A stretch of 64,000 bases of DNA. Origin: Bugulina stolonifera. Taxonomy: Eukaryota; Bryozoa; Gymnolaemata; Cheilostomatida; Bugulidae. Made by a program: the position numbers and the translations under genes. Location: NCBI GenBank assembly GCA_935421135.1, contig OW285192.1, positions 12,665,501-12,729,500 of the forward strand, written 5' to 3'. Within the stretch, counting starts at the first letter, position 1. Each line of letters opens with the position of its first letter. The notes below the pieces were generated by a model. The model did no database searches, was not told the DNA's origin, and saw only the letters and a list, made by a program, of their open reading frames with translations. Positions 58,981 to 64,000 of the stretch are shown piece by piece.

Positions 58981-61336
58981 ATGGAAGATGTTGAGGAAAT
59001 TAAGAGGACGTTCCAGAAGGTCTTGTCGGAAGAACAGTACAATGCCCAGCTCCATGAGATAACCTCTCACCAGTTTGCTACTAAAAGTATGCAGAAATAA
59101 TAGAATGAAAGTAAAAATGCTGTCTGTGTTGGTGGTTGGAGTGGTACTAGCAGTGAAGGTGGTAGTGGTACTGGCAGTAAAGGTGGTGGTGGTGGTGGTT
59201 GTAGTCACTTACCATTTGACACCTGAATTATTTCATATTATTCAAGTGCTTCTTTAGGTGCCCATATTCTGGTAGCATTATTATAAAGCTGACATCCTTA
59301 GGAAAAAATACTCTAAATTTGAAATTCACGAAGATCTATGTACATGTATAATATGTATTTCATCAAGTTTCTTTCCAAGTCCAATATAGGACAACTCCTA
59401 ATCTGCACAGAGTTGAATCATGCTGAGCCCATTCCTAAGTGATATGCAATAAGACGTATCTGAGTGATGTGCTCACAGTCAGCAATACCAATACGTAGGC
59501 TATAGACATGATATGAATTTTACAGTCTGTGACCTGTTGGAGATGGTGTCTGAAGGTGGATTGATAAAGTTGGAACAGACATTGGTAGAGGTAAGAATTT
59601 TTAGCAAATTGTTGCTTCTGTAATACTGGTGGGTCTGGGAATTAGAAGTGATTTCCAATTACAAGTTATTTATGTCTCCCTGTAGCATGGTGAAGATAAA
59701 AGGATGATCTCAGAAGGTATCCAAAAGGTGAAGGAATCTTTATTGGGTAACGGCTCTCGTGAAGTTGAATCAGATCTAGGAAAGCTGGGATATTTATCTA
59801 CAGTATTACAGGTGAGATTATATAATGTGTTATATTACTGCTGCACAGTATTTCGGTGTCATTCAGTTTTTTATTTTTTCTCAGTTCATAAAGGTGTTGC
59901 TTGTGTATGCACAATGTACATTTTGCAATTTGGATAATCCAATGTTGTTCTTGTCATTCAGATTTTGCTGCAACCATCATTGTCACGCCGTGATGATTTT
60001 TTTCAGTTTTACTCAGTTTTTCGTACTTGTAATTATATACTGTTATGAAACATTTGTGTTAAATAGCTACCAACTATTTAATGAACAGAATAAAAATAGT
60101 CACCACTGTCGTTAAAAGCAGAGTGTAACAACTTCCAAAATTGAGTATGAAATTAGCAATTCATTTCTTTTTTTTCGAAGTTAGGAAAAACTGAGCAGTA
60201 GCAGACAACTTTACTGTAGCATATTATAGGCTATATATACTCATATAGTACATACTAATTTTAGACCAACATCGGTGAAGCACAATATTACATAATATAT
60301 ATATATTATGGTACAGGTTATATTTTTATCTTATTGTATATTACATAATACATGTATATGGTACAGGTTGCCCTTCATCAGCTCTTCCTTCACATACCAG
60401 CCCATGTACTGCTTCCAGAGGATGAGTGTCACATGCAACCCAAATCTCCTCAGACGGATGTATCAGACACCAGAAAGCTCTTCTCTGCTATACTAGAGGT
60501 GGGTAGATTACTTTAGACTCAGCTCCGCTAGAGGTCATTTTGTTCATTTTCGTTTGGCAGAGCCTTATTTTAGAATGAAACAGCGTGTAGCAGCAGTTTA
60601 TTCGCCTGAGCAAAGGCCAACATGTATGTCTTTTCAACTCAAGCGCCACGAGTCCTGTTATAATTGTTTAATACCAAATATGATGACTCTAATTATAAAG
60701 TTTATTAAAATAAGTCCTTGTTATTGGCTGGATGTTAATGGAAGCCAGCTACATGAGAGGCAGTGAGCTCTGTTGGTTGTCGGCCTGACTCCATAGACAA
60801 GGCGTAGTGCTAGCATATCAGTGTCTTTAATCTCCTTTAACTCATGTTAGCAACAACCTTGGTGCTTCTTTGTGCTAAGCAGTTCATTCATTATACAATG
60901 TAGAATATGTTACAGTTGATAACTAATGTATTACAATTAATAAATAATATGTTACAGTTGATAACTAATGTATTACAGTTGATAACTAATGTATTGCAAT
61001 TGATAACTAATGTATTACAGTTGATAAATAATGTATTATAGTTGATAACTAATGTATTATAGTTGATAACTAATGTATTACAGTTGATAACTAATGTATT
61101 ACAGTTGATAACTAATGTATTACAATTGATAACTAATGTATTACAATTGATAACTAATGTATTACAGTTGATAAATAATAATGTTTTGCAATTGATAAAC
61201 AGTGGGTTATTGTTAATTATTGTAGGAGAAACAGCTGGGTTCACATCTAGACGCTAGATTAAATGAACTTAAAGATCTTAAAGCACAACTTACAGACGTG
61301 AAATCAGACCTCCAGCAGGTGAAGTCTGGCTGGTGA
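58981..61336 (+). CDS. MIS12: MIS12-like kinetochore protein (179 aa)
   Basis: Exons 58981-59086, 59526-59590, 59686-59811, 60367-60498 and 61226-61336; 540 bases in frame. MIS12 is a subunit of the Mis12 (MIND) complex, which links centromeric CENP-C to the NDC80 arm of the kinetochore. Two blocks support the call. Near the N-terminus, YNAQLHEITSHQFATKICD parallels the human MIS12 YEAQ...TPQT helix. In the middle, LFLHIPAHVLLPEDECH matches the family's IPSNILLPEDKC-type motif. Helical coiled-coil segments surround both (LNELKDLKAQLTDVKSDLQQ at the end). Human MIS12 is 205 aa, so the C-terminus is shorter here. The ATG follows an acceptor-like TTTTGTAG, so a 5' UTR intron is likely; an in-frame ATG 15 bases upstream is an alternative start. 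Otherwise divergent, as is typical for kinetochore proteins. Confidence 0.7.
60906..61197. repeat. 21-bp minisatellite in the last MIS12 intron
   Basis: About 14 units of GTTGATAACTAATGTATTACA with single-base variants (CAATTGATAACTAATG). It ends about 30 bases before the acceptor of the final exon, so unit number may affect the branch-point region. The long ORFs in both directions (60891-61244 and 61063-61257) are products of the 21-bp period. Confidence 0.95.
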
Positions 61337-61647
61337 ATAAGATCATTGTACATACTCCGTAGCATAAGTATTATTAAAATATATAATATTATATACACCG
61401 TAACTACCACTATTATGTTGTGTACTCATAGTACTATTTACCTTGAATAATGTTTATGACTGGTGTATTACATAGTAGTTGTTAGTTCTTTCATCTTCAT
61501 AGCCCCATTTCCCTCATCTCTAGTTACTATAATATGTATATTTTTATATTAGGCTATAATAAGAATGCACCACAGTCTCATATTCTCTATTCCCACATTA
61601 TAATTTCTATTTATCATGTGAATTAGTTTTATTTATTTCAATCATTA

Positions 61648-61653
61648 AATAAA
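61648..61653 (+). terminator. Poly(A) signal AATAAA, MIS12-like gene
   Basis: AATAAA about 310 bases after the stop codon, within T-rich sequence. Confidence 0.4.
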
Positions 61654-63069
61654 TTTGAATTAGAGAAAGATTATTGCATTTTGTTAATCATTTACTCCCT
61701 GAATGTAAAAAAAATCAGACAACTTCAAAATTAATGTCGCTGCATTATAAGACTGATAAAGAGCACCAAATGGCTCTCAAGTGTCTACTTATAGTGTACT
61801 TTGTGATGATCAATAGTGGTTTGTCACAAGAATGTTATATTTTTATTCTGGTGAAAAGTCTAGAAATTTACTCTCCGACTCTCGTGTGTTTGCTCCATGT
61901 AGATAAGGTAGAAGGATATTTTTCACATTTTCACAACTAATATTCATAAGATAGATATTTTGGTGCTACTCTCTGTTTGATGCCTTAGTGCAGGCACAGG
62001 CTGTAGAAGTATTATGCACGAATTGCTGATTAGGTGTAATGGTGAAATATATACTGATTCCAAAAGTGTTGTACGATACATGTACATATACATGATTGTA
62101 CGTCCATAAGCCATTGCATATAATTAGAAGTTGTCCTCTCAGAATTGGTGAAACAATTTGGGAGAGAACAACTTCAAATCAGAATACATGTCTGAAAGGT
62201 ATGTTCACTGCTCCACAGTGTGATTGGGGGTACACTACACATCCAGTACATCTAAACCTAGGTTTGGTGTCAGCATAACTGGTATGTAGTACATTGTAGT
62301 CCATGTATTATGCTCTGCAAGGACCTATTGTACTACAATAATAGGATACCTAATAATACATTAAATCAATAATCAACTAGCACCTGGCACTTTGTAGTTA
62401 TACTATTAGTACTCACTGTGTAATACCATAGGTTTTCCTATCACTATGTAAACAATATCTAGATATTTCATAATAGTATACACAACTGGGGTATACAATT
62501 CACTGTGTTTATGAGCAGTGTGGCATATCGTTTGCAATACTTGAGCTTTGCTGACTTGTATATCAAATGGCATGCCCTCCTTGAGACAGGGATAAGCTAA
62601 GATATAGTGGTATACATAACGTACATTGGTAGTCAGTTAAATACATTATACTGGTGCAGTTACTGCTACTCATTATTGCTAGAACACTGTTAATTCAGAG
62701 GGCGTATCATAAACTGTGTTACAACAAATCTACTGGGTAAGTACATATTGAATCATTAGGATAGCATGCAATTATTACATGTAGTATACATCTATCATGT
62801 GTGTAGCTACACTAGAAGCTAAGTCTAGTTAGGTGAGTTCATAATATAATATAATACCTATCTACTATTTACTACCTACTTTCTACTACCTACTTTGTGT
62901 TTCCAATCAAACAAACTTTTACCACTCTGCAAAAGGCCGAACTTTCTGACTAAACTACATTTCTTTGACTACATACACTTTCCTACTATTAGTCTAGTAT
63001 AAATTACTGTAAATTGAATAGTTTTGTGCAGCATAACATGCTATGTGAATGCTATACTATGCATAGTAT
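61654..63069. other. Intergenic, no gene seen
   Basis: AT-rich. Contains an inverted repeat at 62127-62175; short ORFs (61674-61940, 62096-62278) are not supported. Confidence 0.5.
62127..62175. repeat. Short inverted repeat with GAAGTTGT arms
   Basis: GAAGTTGTCCTCTC at 62127-62140 faces GAGAGAACAACTTC at 62162-62175; 13 of 14 positions pair. Confidence 0.8.
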
Positions 63070-63540
63070 ATACTTCAGAATATAGCGCTGTACATACTAC
63101 AGAATATAGGGCTGTACATGCTACAGAATATAGCGCTGTACATACTACAGAGTGTAGGGTTGTACATGCTACAGAATATAGGGCTGTACATGCTACAGAA
63201 TATAGGGCTGTACATGCTACAGAGTATAGGGCTGTGCATACTACAGAGTGTAGGGTTGTACATGCTACAGAATATAGGGCTGTACATGCTACAGAATATA
63301 GGGCTGTACATGCTACAGAATATAGGGCTGTACATACTACAGAGTATAGGGCTGTGCATACTACAGAATATAGTGCTGTACATACTACAGAGTATAGGGC
63401 TGTACATACTACAGAGTATAGGGCTGTACATGCTACAGAATATAGGGCTGTACATACTACAGAATATAGGGCTGCACATACTTCAGAGTATAGGGCTGTA
63501 CATACTACAGAATATAGGGCTGTACATACTACAGAGTACT
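63070..63540. repeat. 24-bp minisatellite, about 19 units
   Basis: Units of ACAGAATATAGGGCTGTACA plus TRCT, with a few recurrent variants (GAGTATAGGGCTGTGCATAC, GAGTGTAGGGTTGTACATGC). Because 24 is a multiple of three, several frames stay open (for example an EYRAVHTT octapeptide repeat in 63024-63560). Variants recur in higher-order blocks. Confidence 0.97.
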
Positions 63541-64000
63541 ATGTTGTAATGGATTGTTGAAGACCTCAAAGTCATTGTTACATGTTGCATTTAATAGAAA
63601 TATTGACTGAACCAGGCTACCAGTTGCCATCAACAAACACTCACCCGCCTACAATACAAACATACACAAACACACACAAACACTCAAACTGAAATGTATT
63701 GATAACCTGTAAACACAAAACACTATTATATCCCAATATTATATTGATTGAGAGCTATTTTAAGTTTCTGAAGTATGGGCTTCCATTATACCTCTTTCCT
63801 GATTGTTATTTTTATATTAGGCAGTGATTCAGCACATCAGTACTTAGCAGTGTATGTGTATATACATGGCTGTCACAGAACGTATTAGGTTCTCCACGAT
63901 AACATAATTTGATCACTATGTTAGTTCATGAGTGCACAGGTGCCCTTACCATGTGGACAGGGTGTATATAGACAGAAACAAAAACCTTTCTTATCTTCAG
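63541..64000. other. Window end, no gene seen
   Basis: AT-rich with a CACAAACACACAC tract near 63660. No exon can be supported. Confidence 0.4.

Noticed and set aside
60891..61257. Repeat ORFs on both strands in the MIS12 intron
   Set aside because: By-products of the 21-bp minisatellite.
48036..61336. Functional clustering of nuclear genes (RSF1, CWC15, SUPT7L, MIS12)
   Set aside because: They work in different complexes, lie on both strands and are widely spaced; chance neighbourhood is the simpler explanation.
63024..63560. 178-codon plus-strand ORF with octapeptide repeats, and its antisense mirror
   Set aside because: It is produced by a 24-bp minisatellite whose unit length is a multiple of three; open in both directions and in several frames.
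1..64000. tRNA, rRNA, CRISPR or operon-like structures
   Set aside because: None seen on reading both strands. Genes are intron-split with individual promoters and poly(A) signals, so this is eukaryotic DNA.

Overview
This is AT-rich nuclear DNA from an animal. Genes are split by GT-AG introns of tens of bases to about 3.5 kb. The gene set (RSF1, SUPT7L, MIS12, CWC15, Rap2-type GTPase, PMP22/claudin-like and CD225 proteins, Kunitz inhibitor) is metazoan. The compact genes, short introns and divergence from vertebrate sequences suggest an invertebrate, possibly early-branching such as a sponge; that placement is an inference. I found no prokaryotic operons, CRISPR arrays, rRNA or tRNA genes.

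Layout. At 0.26-2.35 kb (-) is a candidate three-exon gene for a short RS-rich protein. At 3.0-3.9 kb (+) is a secreted Kunitz protein. At 6.4-10.0 kb (+) is a four-membrane-segment claudin/PMP22-like protein. It converges on the largest gene, a 19-exon RSF1 ortholog at 11.1-21.4 kb (-). After an extremely AT-rich divergent spacer comes CWC15, a spliceosome factor, at 23.2-28.3 kb (+). Its 3.5-kb last-but-one intron contains a complete five-exon gene on the opposite strand, encoding a predicted type I membrane protein with an NHL-like propeller. At 30.1-34.6 kb (+) is a nine-exon CD225/dispanin-type protein. At 38.9-40.2 kb (-) is a Rap2-like GTPase, and at 48.0-52.9 kb (-) a ten-exon SUPT7L (STAF65-gamma) ortholog. 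At 54.4-56.7 kb is a possible hAT-like DNA transposon and at 58.1-58.4 kb a decayed non-LTR endonuclease fragment. At 59.0-61.3 kb (+) is a five-exon MIS12-like kinetochore gene. The end of the window is intergenic and carries a 24-bp minisatellite.

All exon models were joined by hand. In each, the reading frame closes across all junctions and the stop falls where expected. Several genes act in the nucleus (RSF1 chromatin remodelling, SUPT7L in SAGA/STAGA, CWC15 in splicing, MIS12 at the kinetochore). They are ordinary separate transcription units, not an operon or functional cluster.

The rest is introns and intergenic DNA with much lineage-specific repeat structure: minisatellites with 11, 21, 23, 24 and 32 bp units, several clean recent tandem duplications (28, 44, 47, 62 and 119 bp), a perfect 51-bp-arm palindrome, and small inverted repeats sharing a GAAGTTGTC-type arm.
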